Notes: generated by a model not told the origin, from the sequence alone. 64,000 bases of DNA from JAAYZM01 sp964510785 (GCA_964510785.1 CAZECM010000001.1:84246-148245), one strand, 5' to 3'; numbered from the stretch's first letter, positions 1 through 9,022 are shown. Numbers and translations are program-made.

Positions 1-2
1 CG

Positions 3-300
3 ATCTTGCCCGGGTGCTACCCGGACCCCTCGATCCGCCGGATCGGGGACGACTACTACCTCGTCACCTCGACGTTCGAGTACTTCCCCGGCAGGCTGAC
101 CGGGCCCGAGCACGTGGTCTGGCACGGTGCGCTGGAGAACGCGGTGTGGGCGGAGGCGCCGCACCTGTACGCGATCGACGGCCGCGACGACCTCCGGGCG
201 GCCGAGGCCGGTACGGAGTTCCACCACGCGCAGTCGGTGGCCCGGGCCGACGCCGTCACCGGTCCGTACGTCGGCTCCAAGGGCAACCCGGTGGGCCAGG
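3..300 (+). pseudogene. GH43 beta-xylosidase-like fragment
   Basis: The reading frame starts before the window and begins with the GH43 N-terminal signature LPGCYPDPSI, followed by DDYYLVTSTFEYFPG, which carries the first catalytic Asp of the family. Directly after this it jumps to GPEHVVWHGAL and AEAPHLY, motifs that in intact GH43 enzymes lie more than 100 residues further on. A large internal deletion is therefore likely. Similarity stops at about base 295, after GNPV, where an unrelated restriction-enzyme-like frame begins. This is a remnant of a secreted or cytoplasmic xylan or arabinan hydrolase, cut by rearrangement at the edge of an integrated element. The family is clear; the exact substrate cannot be assigned. 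Confidence 0.7.
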
Positions 301-1169
301 CAGCAAGGAGCGCAAGTCTGTTCTGGTCGACCTGGCCACCAGGCTCGGGCTAGACGTCGACACGACGCTCAACAAGGTCGACCTCGGCGCCGCCGTAGCA
401 GGACGGCTCCATGCTCCTTGGAGCCCGCGGCACTTGTCCACCGGCCAGACCATCACTCTCGAAGGTCTCAACGCTCTCCTGGCCGCCGGCGAGCGGCACC
501 TCGGTCTCCTCGGGCAGAGCGCGGCCGACGCCTTCACGACACCGGGCGAGGAGGCGGAGGCGCTCCTCACGGCCCTCGCCGCCGCGATCGACACGACATG
601 GGATGGCCGACGCTGCGTGGAGACCATGCGTGATGCCGAATTCCGCCACTGGCGCCAGACGGAGTGGATCGGCTGGCACTTCGAGTACGTCGGAATCGCC
701 GCGCTCGTCAACGCCTTCGGGGGCGGGCCCAAGCGCGTCCTCAACACCTCGTTCGACTACTCGCTGCGCACCACCTGGGACCTGAAGGCGCACAGCTCTG
801 GCGGCGAGAACGCCGCGATTCTGAATGACCTCGATGCGATCGAGACCGGCCTGACCGAGCCGGGTGGCCTCGGCTTCATCGTGCTGACCGCGCCGCGTTC
901 GACGCCTGGCATCGTGCACAGCGAAGCGCCGGACCCGCCGATGAGCGCTCTCGTGCGCTCAAGTCCGGCTTCACACCACTTCGCCTCGACGCCTACCACC
1001 TGCAGGACCTAACAGCCTCGAGGCGGCCATGCAGCGGGGAGAGCTCGCCGTCATGGCGCAGGGCCGGCAACCAGACGGGAGCGCGCGAAAGCCCAAGCTG
1101 AAGATCCGCTTCGGGGCCGCCGACGCGCCTGGTGGCTCGCGGGTAGCTTCACGCTCCCTGACGGCCTGA
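301..1169 (+). pseudogene. Frameshifted restriction endonuclease-like gene
   Basis: A protein-like sequence runs through three frames. It begins near SKERKSVLVDLATRLG, continues through EFRHWRQTEWIGWHFEY and SFDYSLRTTWDLKAH, and shifts frame near base 895 (to AFDAWHRAQRSAG...LDAYHLQDL). It shifts again near base 1012 to the frame of LEAAMQRGELAVMAQGRQ, ending at the TGA at 1167-1169. The acidic residue followed by DLKAH resembles a PD-(D/E)XK nuclease core, and the C-terminal MAQGRQPDG motif is typical of restriction endonucleases. No methyltransferase partner is visible. Two frameshifts argue for a dead gene, although sequencing errors could mimic this. Its place beside an integrase fits a carried defence gene that decayed. 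Confidence 0.5.
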
Positions 1170-1221
1170 CAACATCGGCGCGGCCCTTGCCAGCGGGCCC
1201 GAGGCGTCACGAGACGTCAGG

Positions 1222-1491
1222 ATGGGCGACTTCAAGGACGTCTGGCGGCGGATCCAGCGACAGGCGGGAGAGACGTTCCACACGATCACCGGCTTGCCGT
1301 TCACGTACACGGTGCTCGGCGACTACCTACGGGTCGCTCGGGACGGGGAGGAGATCAACCGCTCCTTCTCCAAGACCAACTTCCGGCAGGCCGCGGAGAT
1401 GATGCCGACCGACGGCCCAGGTGGGCTGAGGGGACGTCAGGGAGCCCCGTACACCTGGGCGATCCTCGCCGACGCGCGGGTTCGGGCCTAG
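1222..1491 (+). CDS. Small hypothetical protein
   Basis: An 89-residue frame starts with ATG after a GACGTCAGG stretch and contains well-formed protein sequence (FTYTVLGDYLRVARDGEE, then SFSKTNFRQAAE and APYTWAILADARV). I do not recognise a named domain. The ending with YTWAIL and D-R resembles short proteins found near restriction genes, which is only an impression. It lies 50 bases downstream of the broken restriction gene and may be the intact companion or a detached C-terminal part. No membrane segment or signal peptide is visible. The 270 bases between it and the integrase hold nothing that I can support. Confidence 0.45.
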   Translation: MGDFKDVWRRIQRQAGETFHTITGLPFTYTVLGDYLRVARDGEEINRSFSKTNFRQAAEMMPTDGPGGLRGRQGAPYTWAILADARVRA

Positions 1492-1761
1492 CCGCCGAAA
1501 GTGGGCGTCGGCGACCCCGGCGGACGGCAGCGCGCTGGTAGCAGTTTCGGTAGCAGTTTGTCTCCAGACCGAGGCTACCGTGCCCTACCGCCTGCGTCCG
1601 CTCACCCCGCTGACCTGCCCGAACGCATCCACACACATCCGCCCGACACCCCTCCAGGCCACTTGGAAAGCGTGTTGAGCTGGCCTCCACCTGGATAGCG
1701 CGCCTGACTCGTCGCTTCGCGGCTCCGACGACCGGTAGCGGCCCACGCATAGGGTCTCGGA

Positions 1762-3126
1762 TCAGACACTGCCGGCCGTCTGGCCCAGCGCCGCGTCCAG
1801 CCGGTCCGCGATCCGCCGCTGCGCCCCGTCCGCAGCGTGCTGGTAGTGCAGCGCCGCCCTCGGGCTCGCGTGCCCTGCCCGTTCCATCAGCTCGGGCAAC
1901 GTCGCCCCGGTCGCGGCGACGACCGTCATCGCGGAGTGGCGCTGGTCGTGCCAGGTCAGGTCGTCGCGCCCGATCGCGCGTCGTGCGCGGGCGAACATGA
2001 CCGAGCGACTGCCGGCGGACAGTGGCGTGCCGTTGACGGTGCCGAAGACGAGCGCGTCCTTGCCCGGCGGGGTGAACTGCGCCAGGTGCTCGGTGAGTGC
2101 GTCGACGGCCACGGTCGGCAGCGCGACGGTGCGCCGTCCGGCGATGGTCTTGGTCGAGGAGAACCGGTCGACCCCGGTCCCCGGTCGGGTCAGCGACTGC
2201 TCGACTCGGACCGTCCCGGTCTTCAGGTCGACGTGGCGGCGCTGCAGGGCGAAGAGCTCACCCGCACGCAGCCCGCTGCAGAACGCCACGATGACGGCCG
2301 CTCGGTAGCGCTCGGGCATCGCGTCGGCCAGGGCCCAGATCTCCGGTGCGGTGGCGACCTTGCGCTCCGTGCGGCCTCGGGTGTCGCGCTGGCTCGCCCC
2401 CTTGACTAGGCAGGGGTTGGCGGCGATCAAACCGTCCGTCACCGCCTGGGCCATCCCGGTGTGCAGCAGCCGGTAGGCCTGTGCGGCCTCGGTGCGCCCG
2501 GCGTTGCGGTCGCGCGGGCGGTCGGCGGCCGTCGTTCCACCGGTCGCGTCGACCCACGCCTGGCGCAGGGAGGCGGGGATGCGACCCGTTGCCGCGACGG
2601 TTGTCCCGTTCGCGGCCGCCCACCGGCGGATCGCGGCGTTCACCTGGCGCGGGTGGGACCGAGCACGTTCCCACCGCTCGGAGGCGCGGCGCGTGGACTC
2701 GGCGAGCACGGTGCTGTCCCACTCCCGCACGTCTGCCGGCGTGACCGACGCCAGGGTCTGCGCCCCGAGGTGGACGACCCGCGGGCGGCCGGTCGGGCGG
2801 TCGACCGACAGCGGGACATCGATCCAGGTGCCGAGCAGCCGCAGGTAGAGCGCGCGGGTGCTCTCGGCGAGGTCGCCGCGGGTGGTGATCCAGTCGCGGA
2901 ACCAGTCCCCGAGCCGTTCCTGGCCGCGATTCGGGTCGTGCCAGGCGCCGCGGGCCATCCGAGAGGTCTCGTGAGCCAACGCCTCATCGGCCTCGGTCTT
3001 GGTCGCGAACGTGCCCAGCGACCGTGACAGGCCGTCCGGGCCTGTGTAGCGGGCCTGCCAGGCGCCGGAGGACAAGCGGCGGATCGAGCCGCTGGTGCGT
3101 CGGTGTGCGGTGCGACGAGCGGTCAT
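1762..3126 (-). CDS. Tyrosine-type site-specific integrase
   Basis: A 454-residue phage-type recombinase catalyses integration and excision at an attachment site. The N-terminus is basic (residues 1-30) and carries an AP2-like arm-binding segment (GSIRRLSSGAWQARYTGPDG). A SAM-like core-binding domain spans roughly residues 65-240 and the catalytic domain residues 250-450. Visible catalytic residues are Arg in SGLRAGELF (about 286), His-x-x-Arg in WHDQRHS (about 392, Gln replacing the usual Leu) and the Tyr nucleophile in ALHYQHA (about 426). An AGGGAGGT ribosome site precedes the ATG. The gene starts 117 bases from the 3' end of tRNA-Gly, the usual arrangement for a tRNA-targeting element. 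The element extends leftwards and appears degraded. Confidence 0.9.
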   Translation of the reverse strand: MTARRTAHRRTSGSIRRLSSGAWQARYTGPDGLSRSLGTFATKTEADEALAHETSRMARGAWHDPNRGQERLGDWFRDWITTRGDLAESTRALYLRLLGTWIDVPLSVDRPTGRPRVVHLGAQTLASVTPADVREWDSTVLAESTRRASERWERARSHPRQVNAAIRRWAAANGTTVAATGRIPASLRQAWVDATGGTTAADRPRDRNAGRTEAAQAYRLLHTGMAQAVTDGLIAANPCLVKGASQRDTRGRTERKVATAPEIWALADAMPERYRAAVIVAFCSGLRAGELFALQRRHVDLKTGTVRVEQSLTRPGTGVDRFSSTKTIAGRRTVALPTVAVDALTEHLAQFTPPGKDALVFGTVNGTPLSAGSRSVMFARARRAIGRDDLTWHDQRHSAMTVVAATGATLPELMERAGHASPRAALHYQHAADGAQRRIADRLDAALGQTAGSV

Positions 3127-3150
3127 GGTCGGACCTCCCTGGGCGGAAAG

Positions 3151-3170
3151 TTATGGCACGTTATGGCACG
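3151..3170. repeat. Tandem 10-bp repeat by integrase start
   Basis: The decamer TTATGGCACG occurs twice head to tail between the integrase start codon and the tRNA gene. Tandem direct repeats in this position can be arm-type binding sites for a tyrosine integrase. That role is inferred from position only. Confidence 0.5.
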
Positions 3171-3242
3171 AGCCGACCTACGAGAGGATCCCAGAGGGGT
3201 CTGACATTCACTTCGCAAGTCGCTGACCTGCGGAAACACCGG

Positions 3243-3313
3243 AGCGGGTGACGGGAATCGAACCCGCGCTATCAGCTTGGGAAGCTGAAGTTCTACCATT
3301 GAACTACACCCGC
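3243..3313 (-). tRNA. tRNA-Gly (CCC)
   Basis: The reverse complement folds as a cloverleaf. The acceptor arms are GCGGGTG and CACCCGC, the T-arm reads GCGGGTTCGATTCCCGT, and the anticodon stem TCAGC/GCTGA closes a TTCCCAA loop with anticodon CCC. The length is 71 nt without encoded CCA; the discriminator base is T. The 3' end faces the integrase, so it is the probable attachment site. I found no second copy of the 3' end on the left side of the window, so the other att site lies outside or has decayed. Confidence 0.93.
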
Positions 3314-3482
3314 GCATCGCCACCCCCGCGGGGGAGCGGCGTACCGGGACATCATATCCAGACGTACAAGTCCCGCCGTCCATACCCGCATCGAACCTAC
3401 GGTCCCGTAGGCTCACGGGCATCTAGCGAGCGCCCGCTCCCTCCCCGACGGCTGAGAAGTCGACCGACCCAGTGAAGGGCTC

Positions 3483-4580
3483 ATGACTTCATCAGCAGTC
3501 GACTCAGGATTCCGCCCGACCACCCCCCGTCGTGAAGGGCCGGCGATCGCCTCGACCGGCACGTATCGCGAGCTCCTGCGCACCATCCGTGACGCGGGGC
3601 TGCTCGGCCGCCGCCGGGGCTTCTACCTCATCGTGCTTGGCGCGCTGGCGTTCGCCACCCTCGGCGCGATCACGGGATTCGTGCTCCTCGGCCAGTCCTG
3701 GTACCAGCTGCTCATCGCCGGGTTCCTCGGCGTCGTCCTGACGCAGTTCGCGTTCGTCGCGCACGAGGCCTCGCACCGCCAGGTCTTCGAGTCGCACGAG
3801 GCGAACGACCGCGTGGGCCGGCTGCTCGCCAACGGCGTGGTCGGCATCTCCTACACGTGGTGGATGAGCAAGCACTCGCGCCACCACGCCAACCCCAACG
3901 TCGTCGGCAAGGACCCGGACATCGACCCCGGGGTGCTGCGCTTCACCGAGGACGACGCCTCGAAGATCCAGACCCGCGGCAAGTCGCTCTTCACGCGCAA
4001 CCAGGGCTGGCTGTTCTTCCCCCTCATCACGCTCGAGGGCCTCAACCTGCACATCACGTCGCTGCGATCGCTGCTCGGTGCGGGCCTGACGTGGCCGCGG
4101 CTGCGCGAGGCGCTCATCATCATGACGCGACTGGCCATCTACGTGGGTGTCATCTTCTGGGTGCTCTCGCCCGGTCTCGCCTTCGCTTTCCTCGGTGTGC
4201 AGCTCGCCGTCTTCGGCTTCTACATGGGTGCCTCGTTCGCGCCGAACCACAAGGGCATGAAGATCCTGCCCGCCGGCTCGCGCGTGGACTTCTTCACCAA
4301 GCAGGTCGTGACCTCGCGCAACATCCGCGGTGGCCACGTCATGAGCCACGCGATGGGCGGGCTCAACTACCAGATCGAGCACCACCTGTTCCCCACGATG
4401 CCGCGCCCGCACCTCGCGCGTGCCCGCGAGATCGTCAAGGAGTACTGCGAGACCCTCGAGGTCCCCTACACCGAGACGTCGCTCATGGAGTCCTACGGGA
4501 TCGTCGTGCGCTACCTCAACGAGGTGGGCCTCCAGGCCCGCGACCCGTTCGACTGCCCCGCCCGTTACGTGATGCGCTGA
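3483..4580 (+). CDS. Membrane fatty acid desaturase
   Basis: A 365-residue acyl-lipid or acyl-CoA desaturase that introduces a double bond into membrane fatty acids using a di-iron centre. The three histidine boxes are visible: HEASH (residues 94-98), HSRHH (131-135) and QIEHH (297-301). The QxxHH form places it with front-end or delta-6/linoleoyl-type desaturases. Hydrophobic segments at about 47-92 and 212-250 supply the membrane helices. Length and spacing are normal for the family. It stands alone on this strand, between tRNA-Gly and a helicase, with 170 bases upstream that hold no clear motif. The electron donor is not encoded nearby. Regiospecificity cannot be told from sequence. Confidence 0.9.
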   Translation: MTSSAVDSGFRPTTPRREGPAIASTGTYRELLRTIRDAGLLGRRRGFYLIVLGALAFATLGAITGFVLLGQSWYQLLIAGFLGVVLTQFAFVAHEASHRQVFESHEANDRVGRLLANGVVGISYTWWMSKHSRHHANPNVVGKDPDIDPGVLRFTEDDASKIQTRGKSLFTRNQGWLFFPLITLEGLNLHITSLRSLLGAGLTWPRLREALIIMTRLAIYVGVIFWVLSPGLAFAFLGVQLAVFGFYMGASFAPNHKGMKILPAGSRVDFFTKQVVTSRNIRGGHVMSHAMGGLNYQIEHHLFPTMPRPHLARAREIVKEYCETLEVPYTETSLMESYGIVVRYLNEVGLQARDPFDCPARYVMR

Positions 4581-4664
4581 GCCGTACGCGCTCGGCCCGG
4601 CGCGCCACCGCGGCACCGCGAGGTAGCCGCGCGAGGACCCGCTCGGCGCGCCGCCACGACCCCG

Positions 4665-4712
4665 CGACGTAGGTCTGAGTGCGCGACGTAGTGCTGTGGC
4701 GGACCTACGTCG
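4665..4712. promoter_or_regulatory. 11-bp inverted repeat upstream of helicase
   Basis: CGACGTAGGTC (4665-4675) is repeated inverted as GACCTACGTCG (4702-4712), with a further CGACGTAG between the arms. No T-run follows, so it looks more like an operator or a factor-dependent terminator of the desaturase gene than an intrinsic terminator. Its presence argues against a GTG start at 4696 for the next gene. Confidence 0.4.
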
Positions 4713-4803
4713 GCGCGTCCGGCACTACCTCGCGGGACGATTGTGTCCGACGGCGAGAGCCTCGACCGTCGTGTCCGAACGTGCAGGTAGAGTCGCGCTT
4801 CGC

Positions 4804-6552
4804 ATGCGATCTTCCCCGTTCGACTCCCTGCCACCCGCGTATCCACTGCGGGCCCCGTGGGGAACCGCGTCGAGCCTGCGCGCGTGGCAGCGCGAGGCCT
4901 TCGACGCGTACGTGGACCAGGCGCCGCGAGACTTCCTGTGCGTCGCCACACCGGGCGCCGGCAAGACGACGTTCGCCCTCCGCGTCGCCCACCACCTGCT
5001 GAGCACGCGCACGGTCAAGCGCATCATCGTCATCACCCCCACGGAGCACCTCAAGGTGCAGTGGGCGGACGCGGCGGCCCGGGTGGGTATCCAGCTCGAC
5101 CCCGGCACGGGCGGCGGGCGGCGCGGACGGTCCAAGGAGTACGACGGCTCGGTCGTCACCTATGCGGGGGTCGCGCTGCGTGCCTACGCCTACGAGGCGA
5201 TCTGCAACTCGACCGACGTGCTCGTGATCTTCGACGAGGTCCACCACGCCGGGGACTCCCGCTCGTGGGGCGATGCGCTCACCGACTCCTTCGAGGCCGC
5301 CACCCGGAGACTCTCCCTGACGGGCACCCCGTTCCGCTCCGACGAGCACCAGATCCCCTTCGTGACCTACGAGCAGACGGCCCCGGGCGTGAAGACCTCG
5401 CGCCCGGACTACGTCTACGGCTACGCCGAGGCGCTCGCGGACCACGTGGTGCGCCCCGTGATCTTCATGAACTACGGCGGACCCATGCGCTGGCGCACCA
5501 AGGCGGGCGACGAGGTGGCCGTGGACCTCGGTACCCCGCTGACGAAGGACCTCACGGCCCACGCGTGGCGCACGGCCCTGTCGCCCACGGGCGAGTGGAT
5601 CCCGGCCGTGCTCCAGGCCGCGAACACACGCCTCGAGGAGGCCCGCAGGCACGTGCCCGACGCCGGGGGCCTCGTCATCGCGACCGACCAGACCCAGGCC
5701 CGGGCGTACGCGCGCATCCTCGCGTCGATCACGGGCGACAAGCCCGTGGTGGTGCTCTCCGACGACGCGAGGGCCAGCTCCCGCATCGAGGAGTTCGCCG
5801 AGTCCGCGGACCGCTGGATGGTGGCCGTCCGGATGGTCTCCGAGGGAGTCGACGTGCCGCGTCTCGCCGTCGGCGTCTATGCGACCGCGACCTCCACGCC
5901 CTTGTTCTTCGCCCAGGCCGTGGGGCGGTTCGTGCGTTCACGACGGCGCGGGGAGGTCGCGACCGTCTTCCTGCCGACCGTCCCGATCCTGCTGAGCCAC
6001 GCCGCCGCTCTCGAGCGCCAGCGCGACCACGTGCTCGGCAAGCCGCGCGGGGACGACGCGTGGACCGAGGCGGACGCGCTCATGGCCGAGGCGAACCGCA
6101 GCGAGGGGGCGTCGGACGACCTGCTCGGCGAGTTCGAGGCCCTCGAGTCCCGGGCCACGTTCGACCACGTGCTGTTCGACTCGCAGGCGTTCGGCATGCA
6201 CGCCGAGCCGCTCTCCGAGGACGAGCAGGACTTCCTCGGCCTGCCCGGGCTGCTCGAGCCGGACCAGGTGCGCTCCCTGCTCGCCGAGCGCCAGGGTCGT
6301 CAGCTGCGACGCCGCGAGCGGCAGGACCGCCGCGAACGCGCCGAGCCCGCCGTCGCCCTGCACCGCGCGCTGGCCAGCAAGCGCAAGGAGCTCAGCTCGC
6401 TCGTGGCGCAGTACGCGCGCTCGGCGGGTGTGCCGCACAGCCACATCCACGCGAACCTGCGCCGGGAGTGCGGCGGGCCGCCCGTCGCGCAGGCCAGCCA
6501 GGAGCAGGTGGACGCGCGCATCGCGGCGGTCCGCGGCTGGCTGCGCCGCTGA
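4804..6552 (+). CDS. Superfamily 2 DEAD/DEAH-box helicase
   Basis: A 582-residue ATP-dependent nucleic-acid helicase. Walker A is ATPGAGKTT (about residue 48) and the DEAH-type box is DEVH (about 144). SLTGTPFRSD forms motif III, and motif VI is QAVGRFVRSRRRG (about 371). A basic, coiled C-terminal part (about 480-582, RQGRQLRRRERQDRRER) follows. An upstream GTG at 4696 would add 36 residues, but that stretch contains the inverted repeat and reads as low-complexity arginine sequence, so I prefer the ATG at 4804. Its exact role is unknown; the arrangement resembles actinobacterial housekeeping helicases of XPB/RecG-like flavour rather than a defence gene. Confidence 0.85.
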   Translation: MRSSPFDSLPPAYPLRAPWGTASSLRAWQREAFDAYVDQAPRDFLCVATPGAGKTTFALRVAHHLLSTRTVKRIIVITPTEHLKVQWADAAARVGIQLDPGTGGGRRGRSKEYDGSVVTYAGVALRAYAYEAICNSTDVLVIFDEVHHAGDSRSWGDALTDSFEAATRRLSLTGTPFRSDEHQIPFVTYEQTAPGVKTSRPDYVYGYAEALADHVVRPVIFMNYGGPMRWRTKAGDEVAVDLGTPLTKDLTAHAWRTALSPTGEWIPAVLQAANTRLEEARRHVPDAGGLVIATDQTQARAYARILASITGDKPVVVLSDDARASSRIEEFAESADRWMVAVRMVSEGVDVPRLAVGVYATATSTPLFFAQAVGRFVRSRRRGEVATVFLPTVPILLSHAAALERQRDHVLGKPRGDDAWTEADALMAEANRSEGASDDLLGEFEALESRATFDHVLFDSQAFGMHAEPLSEDEQDFLGLPGLLEPDQVRSLLAERQGRQLRRRERQDRRERAEPAVALHRALASKRKELSSLVAQYARSAGVPHSHIHANLRRECGGPPVAQASQEQVDARIAAVRGWLRR

Positions 6553-6591
6553 CTCGCTGACCCGCGGCAAGGCGCCTCCCCCGACCCCCTG

Positions 6592-6655
6592 TGCGGGACG
6601 CTATGTGCGCATAGCGTCCCGCAGAGGGGGTTTGGCGTCCATGACGTCCCGCAGA
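6592..6655. terminator. Family A hairpin repeat between convergent genes
   Basis: A perfect 14-bp stem (6592-6605 with 6610-6623) closes a 4-nt loop TGCG. The stem extends with one mismatch into C5/G5 flanks followed by TTT, and a half-copy of the arm (GACGTCCCGCAG) lies at 6643-6654. It sits between the 3' ends of the convergent helicase and membrane-protein genes and would serve as a bidirectional terminator. The same hairpin recurs at 62738-62773. Confidence 0.7.
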
Positions 6656-6705
6656 AGGTGGGGGGCCGGGCGGGCGGGGGCCGGGCGGGGGGCCGGGCGG
6701 GCGGG

Positions 6706-7848
6706 TTACTGCGTGGCGGCGGTGGCTTCGATCTCGTAGCCGGTGGGGAGCTCCTCGATCTCCCACAGCGGGACCTCGACCGAGCCGGTCTCACCCGCGG
6801 CGAGCTCCCACATCGACTCCTGCGTGCCCGTGACGATCTGCCCGGTCTCGTCGCGCACCACCACGGTGACGAACCCGAACTCGAGGTCGGCGTGGTCGCC
6901 CGCCTTCACGCGGGCCGTGACGGTCGGTGGTTCAGCGGACTCGTCCACGACCCAGTCGAGGACGTGTGGTGACTCGACGGGCGCGCCGTAGTCGTAGGAG
7001 TCGAGGTAGACGTCGAGCCGCGCCACCTCGCCGTCGTCGACGGTCTCGAGCTCGCCGACCACTCGTGCCGGCTCGTCGTTCGTGAGGGCGACCCAGCTGC
7101 TGCCCGTGCCGAGCAGCGTGCCCTCGGCGTCGTACGCCTCGACCGTGACCTCGACCGCGACGGGCGTGGTGAGCTCGTTCAGCGCCTCGACCTCGACGAG
7201 GTAGCTCGTGGCCCACGGACCCACCCACCACTCCTGGTGCGTGAGCCCGGCATCGACCGGAGTGATCGGCACGGCGGTGGTCGTGGTGGCGACGTCCGAG
7301 TCCCATGGTGTCCCGCCCGAGAACAGGTCTCCGGCGTTCCGCAGGAACCCGGAGACGAGCTGGAACAGGATGAACGCGACCACGAGGAAGCCGAAGATCT
7401 TGCCTCGCCCCGAGCGCTGGTTCGACGTGGGAGGCGGGGTGGTCGGGCCGCCGGGGCCGCGGCTGGGCCGAGCCGCGGTGCCCGACGGCGGGACGCGGGC
7501 CGGTGCGGCGACCGGCGGCGGCGCGGCCACCGGACCGGAGGCACTGGGTGTCGCGCGAATGCGCGGCAGAGGAGCTGGCGGCTGCCCGGGCGCGTAGGAC
7601 GGACCCGGAACGTGCGTCGGGCCGGGGGGTGCGACGGGTGGTGGAGCCGCCGCCCGCCCGCGCATCACCTGGGTAGGCGCGTTCGGGTCGCGGACGGTCG
7701 ATACCTGGGTGTCGAGGTAGCGGCGGGGACGGACGCCCCGCGAGGCGGCGTCGGCGAGGGAGACCCAGTGGCCGCGCGGCGAGAGCACGTGCCCGTTGAC
7801 GACATCACCCGTGCGGTAGTTCCCGGGCAGGTCGGGGATCTTCACCAC
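6706..7848 (-). CDS. Membrane-anchored protein with FxLyD-like ectodomain
   Basis: A 380-residue protein. The N-terminal motif VVKIPDLPGNYRTGDVVNGH is shared with the next gene upstream, then comes a Pro/Ala-rich linker. One transmembrane helix (IFGFLVVAFILFQLVSGFL) follows, then an extracytoplasmic part with beta-sandwich repeats (VEVTVEAYDAEGTLLGTGSS and FVTVVVRDETGQIVTG) that resemble FxLyD-type domains. The start was set at the first GTG of GTGGTGAAG because it matches the paralogue's Met-Val-Lys-Ile-Pro start and has an AGGGAG site 6 nt upstream; an upstream ATG would add 15 unrelated residues. Function is unknown. Paralogy and the shared N-terminus suggest that both attach to the same cytoplasmic partner. 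Confidence 0.7.
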   Translation of the reverse strand: MVKIPDLPGNYRTGDVVNGHVLSPRGHWVSLADAASRGVRPRRYLDTQVSTVRDPNAPTQVMRGRAAAPPPVAPPGPTHVPGPSYAPGQPPAPLPRIRATPSASGPVAAPPPVAAPARVPPSGTAARPSRGPGGPTTPPPTSNQRSGRGKIFGFLVVAFILFQLVSGFLRNAGDLFSGGTPWDSDVATTTTAVPITPVDAGLTHQEWWVGPWATSYLVEVEALNELTTPVAVEVTVEAYDAEGTLLGTGSSWVALTNDEPARVVGELETVDDGEVARLDVYLDSYDYGAPVESPHVLDWVVDESAEPPTVTARVKAGDHADLEFGFVTVVVRDETGQIVTGTQESMWELAAGETGSVEVPLWEIEELPTGYEIEATAATQ

Positions 7849-7918
7849 GTGCGCTCCCTGCGGGTCGGTCAGGTCACGTGCATCGTGGCACATCCCCGCC
7901 CCGCACGACCCGGGACGG

Positions 7919-9022
7919 TCACTGGTACAGGACGGTGAACTGCCAGTCGTCCGTCCCGCTGACCGTCTCGGGCCCCCACAGGGGGAACTCGATCAGCGCC
8001 CTCGCCCCGGGTTCGGGTGGCGCGGGGTAGGCGACGCCGAGGTTGAGGATGGCGCCGTCGGCGTCCCGCACCACCGCGGTGAGGCGGAGGTTCGACGGCG
8101 GCTCTCCTGCGCCCTCGGCCGCGATCGTGACCTCGACCTGCGGGCGCGAGGCGGTCGTGTCGACCGACCCCTCGAGGACCATGACCTCGTAGTCCTCCGG
8201 CTCGTTCCACACCCCGAGCGGCACGAACTCGGCGCGCAGCTCGGTGATCTCGGCGTCGAAGGCCTCGGAGAAGAAGCCGACCGACACGGTGGGCTCGCCG
8301 TGGCGCAGCGCGATGAAGTCGGAGGCCTCGTGGGTCACGCCGGTCGCGTCCACGGCCTCGATGTGCACGGACACCCCGGCGCGCGGGCGCTCGAGGCCGG
8401 GTGCGGCGACCGTGAGCACGAAGTGGGAGGAGTACTCCGAGTGCCACACCTCCCACTCGGTCACCTCGAACAGTGCCGACTCCTCCTCGCTGAGGCGGAA
8501 CGACGGCGTCTCCTCGGGGCTCGGGATCTCGGGGGGCGCGATCACGGGGATCTCGACGTCCACGTCGGCCCAGTCCTCGTCCAGGTCGAGGCTCCACTCC
8601 GGGGTGGGCGCCGGCGCGGACAGGTCCGCGAACCACGTGCGTGCCACCAGGCCGAACACCACCACCGCCGCGATGGCGATGATCCCGACCGCGAGGCAAC
8701 CGACACAACCGCGTCGCGGCGGAGTCGGGCCGCCTTGGGTGGGCGGAGGCTTGCCCCTGGCGCTGAGGTAGGGGTTCGACGGCGGGGTGGCCGACGACGG
8801 CGAGCGCTGTGCAGCCGGGCCCTGGGCCTGGCGGCGGGGGATCTCGCTGCTCGGCTTGTCCGGGTCGTGGACCGTGGAGACCGCGGAGCCCAGGTAGCGG
8901 AGCTTGAGCCCCTCGGCCCGGGCGTTGTCGACCGGGACCCAGTGCCCACGTGTGGTGAGGACGAAGCCGTTGACGACGTCGCCGGGCCGGTAGTTGCCGG
9001 GTAGCTCGGGGATCTTGACCAT
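7919..9022 (-). CDS. Paralogous membrane-anchored protein
   Basis: A 367-residue protein built like its downstream neighbour: MVKIPELPGNYRPGDVVNG at the N-terminus, a W-containing GHWVPVDNA segment, a Pro-rich linker, one transmembrane helix (CLAVGIIAIAAVVVFGLVA, about residues 115-133) and an ectodomain ending in LTAVVRDADGAILNLG. A CVGC motif lies just before the helix. The gene follows 70 bases upstream of its paralogue on the same strand and is probably co-transcribed with it. It arose by tandem duplication with strong divergence of the outer domain. No enzymatic motif is visible; a role in envelope structure or sensing is only a guess. Confidence 0.7.
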   Translation of the reverse strand: MVKIPELPGNYRPGDVVNGFVLTTRGHWVPVDNARAEGLKLRYLGSAVSTVHDPDKPSSEIPRRQAQGPAAQRSPSSATPPSNPYLSARGKPPPTQGGPTPPRRGCVGCLAVGIIAIAAVVVFGLVARTWFADLSAPAPTPEWSLDLDEDWADVDVEIPVIAPPEIPSPEETPSFRLSEEESALFEVTEWEVWHSEYSSHFVLTVAAPGLERPRAGVSVHIEAVDATGVTHEASDFIALRHGEPTVSVGFFSEAFDAEITELRAEFVPLGVWNEPEDYEVMVLEGSVDTTASRPQVEVTIAAEGAGEPPSNLRLTAVVRDADGAILNLGVAYPAPPEPGARALIEFPLWGPETVSGTDDWQFTVLYQ

